A DNA stretch of 8,581 nucleotides. Origin: Bacteroidales bacterium (GTDB taxonomy: Bacteria > Bacteroidota > Bacteroidia > Bacteroidales > JAADJA01). The stretch is taken from contig JAIORT010000589.1 of the NCBI GenBank assembly GCA_021107975.1, positions 1 to 8,581 on the forward strand. The letters run 5' to 3'. Numbering within the stretch: the stretch's first letter is position 1; each line of letters begins with the position of its first letter. Under the pieces are notes generated by a model that was given only the letters and a program-made list of their open reading frames with translations, ran no database searches and was not told the origin of the DNA. Made by a program: the position numbers and the translations under genes. Shown here in pieces: positions 7,204-8,581 of the stretch.

Positions 7204-7698
7204 ATGTCTATGAAAAAAATCGATATTACCATTTCTGTTCAGGAGTATAATAAAACTGAGGAACTAAATCCGGAATACCGTTCTTTACTCGAATATGCCA
7301 AAAATGCTATCAGCTCGGCTTATGCACCGTATTCGGCGTACCGGGTCGGAGCTGCTGTTTTACTTGAAAATGGTGAAATAATTACAGGAAATAACCAGGA
7401 GAATGTTGCATATCCTTCCTGTATATGTGCCGAACGGGTTGCACTGTTTTATGCCGCTTCTCAGTTTCCTGATGTGCCTGTTAAGGCAATTGCTATTACT
7501 GCAAAGGCTAATGGTTTCGTTATCGAAACACCGGTAACACCTTGTGGTTCGTGCAGGCAGGTAATGGCTGAAACAGAAAACAGATTTAAAAATAAAATGA
7601 AGCTTATTATGATGGGCGAAAAAGGTAAAGTCCAGGTGATCGATGGTGTTGAAAATATTCTCCCGCTTATGTTTCATGCTGAGAAATTAAAAAAGTAA
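7204..7698 (+). CDS. cdd: Cytidine deaminase
   Basis: Cytosolic zinc enzyme of pyrimidine salvage that converts cytidine and deoxycytidine to uridine and deoxyuridine. The 164-residue product has the full homotetrameric-type signature: AYAPYSAYRVGAA (39-51), NQENVAYPSCICAERVA (65-81) with zinc ligand Cys75 and catalytic Glu77, and TPCGSCRQ (112-119) with zinc ligands Cys114 and Cys117. About 20 extra polar residues precede the core. ATG codons at 7204 and 7210 are both possible starts; the upstream one is used. The ChaN-family gene follows 23 bases later in the same direction, so the two may share a transcript. Confidence 0.96.
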   Translation: MSMKKIDITISVQEYNKTEELNPEYRSLLEYAKNAISSAYAPYSAYRVGAAVLLENGEIITGNNQENVAYPSCICAERVALFYAASQFPDVPVKAIAITAKANGFVIETPVTPCGSCRQVMAETENRFKNKMKLIMMGEKGKVQVIDGVENILPLMFHAEKLKK

Positions 7699-7721
7699 TT
7701 AACCTAATTAAAATTTAAAAA

Positions 7722-8581
7722 ATGAAATTCAGATTATTAATTCCAGTAACGGTTTTATTTTTCATGTTAACTGCAATGAAAGGAGATAAACCAGCGTATC
7801 AGCTTTTTAATGCCGATGGAAAAAAAGTAAAATATAAAGATTTGATACAAGCTGCATCCAGAGCGGATATTGTGTTTTTTGGTGAATTACACAATAACCC
7901 TATTAGCCACTGGTTCGAGCTTGAAATAACCAAAGACCTTTATGAAAAAAAGCAAGGTAACCTGATATTAGGCGCCGAGATGTTTGAAAGTGATAACCAG
8001 CTTTTATTAGATGAATACTTAGCCGGGCAAATAAAAACAAAAAACTTTGAGAATGAAGCTAAGCTATGGAATAACTATAAAACAGATTATAAACCTTTGG
8101 TTGAGTTTGCCAAAGAAAAAAAAATAAAATTCATAGCTGCTAATGTACCCAGACGCTACGCAGCACTGGTGAACAAAAAAGGATTTGAAGGATTAGACAG
8201 TTTAAGTAACGAAGCCAAAAAACTTATTGCTCCCTTACCTGTAAATTATGACCCGGAAGTTAATTGTTACAAATCAATGATTGAGATGATGGGAGGAATG
8301 GGCGGTCATGTTACCACAAACATACCCAAAGCCCAGGCAATTAAAGATGCTACTATGGCTTATTTTATTTTGAAAAACCGGACACTTGGAAAAACATTTA
8401 TTCATTATAACGGTGCATACCATTCCGATGATTATGAAGGGATTGTCTGGTGGATAATACAGGAAAAACCTGATTTAAACATTCTTACCATTACAACAGT
8501 AGAGCAGGATACTATTAGCTCTTTATCGGAGGAATCGCTGAATGTTGCAGACTATATACTTTGCGTTCCTTCTGATATGAC
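7722..8581 (+). CDS. ChaN-family (DUF399-like) heme/iron-associated protein, 3' end cut by window
   Basis: An open frame of 286 codons runs off the right edge without a stop; family members are usually near 290-300 residues, so only the tail is probably missing. The first 19 residues (MKFRLLIPVTV..., ending FMLTAMKG) look like a signal peptide, implying export. Family motifs: VFFGELHNNPISHWFELEI (51-69), LGAEMFESDNQ (83-93), ANVPRRYA (140-147) and the C-terminal HYNGAYHSDDYEGIVWWI (228-245), which carry the conserved Glu and His residues. ChaN of Campylobacter is a heme-binding lipoprotein thought to act in iron uptake; heme binding here is inferred from family only. No lipobox cysteine is present near the signal peptide, so it does not look like a lipoprotein. 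An A-rich run precedes the ATG, as is usual in Bacteroidota. It follows cdd by 23 bases. Confidence 0.88.
   Translation, partial: MKFRLLIPVTVLFFMLTAMKGDKPAYQLFNADGKKVKYKDLIQAASRADIVFFGELHNNPISHWFELEITKDLYEKKQGNLILGAEMFESDNQLLLDEYLAGQIKTKNFENEAKLWNNYKTDYKPLVEFAKEKKIKFIAANVPRRYAALVNKKGFEGLDSLSNEAKKLIAPLPVNYDPEVNCYKSMIEMMGGMGGHVTTNIPKAQAIKDATMAYFILKNRTLGKTFIHYNGAYHSDDYEGIVWWIIQEKPDLNILTITTVEQDTISSLSEESLNVADYILCVPSDM

Noticed and set aside
1..8581. A new defence, mobile or biosynthetic system spanning the window.
   Set aside because: All genes but the DUF4271-like one belong to families with assigned roles, in an ordinary chromosomal layout; no repeats, integrase, transposase or toxin-antitoxin-like pair was seen.

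Overview
The window is a low-GC, densely packed bacterial chromosome segment that looks like Bacteroidota, probably a Bacteroidales-like lineage. Evidence: the protein families present (a DUF4271-type membrane protein next to a HemD-like protein, a Bacteroidota-style O-antigen ligase, a short-form adenylate kinase), the lack of Shine-Dalgarno sequences with A-rich stretches before start codons instead, and TAnnTTTG boxes (the Bacteroidota -7 promoter element) in the two longest intergenic gaps. No phage, transposon, CRISPR, tRNA or rRNA signal was seen, and no stretch over 300 bases lacks a gene.

Layout. (1) 25-765 (+) encodes a Sir2-family NAD-dependent deacylase, convergent with (2) adk at 771-1343 (-), adenylate kinase; only 5 bases separate their stop codons. 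(3) A 104-base divergent gap (1344-1447) carries one TAnnTTTG box pointing each way. (4) From 1448 to 7088 six genes run in the + direction with gaps of at most 45 bases and one overlap: a DUF4271-like membrane protein, a HemD-like uroporphyrinogen-III synthase, rnpA, yidD (overlapping rnpA by 20 bases), an S41 tail-specific protease and an O-antigen ligase-family polymerase/ligase. (5) After a 115-base gap with another TAnnTTTG box come cdd (cytidine deaminase) and a ChaN-family protein that runs off the right edge.

The set is mostly housekeeping and cell-envelope: tRNA maturation (RnpA), membrane-protein insertion (YidD), periplasmic proteolysis (S41), surface polysaccharide (O-antigen ligase) and nucleotide balance (Adk, Cdd). 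From family knowledge, the DUF4271-HemD-rnpA-yidD-S41 order resembles a block that recurs in Bacteroidota. I did not find a convincing new defence, mobile or biosynthetic system. The points most worth a second look are the role of the HemD/DUF4271 pair, the variant motifs of the sirtuin, the large soluble loop of the ligase, and two genes that seem to start at TTG.
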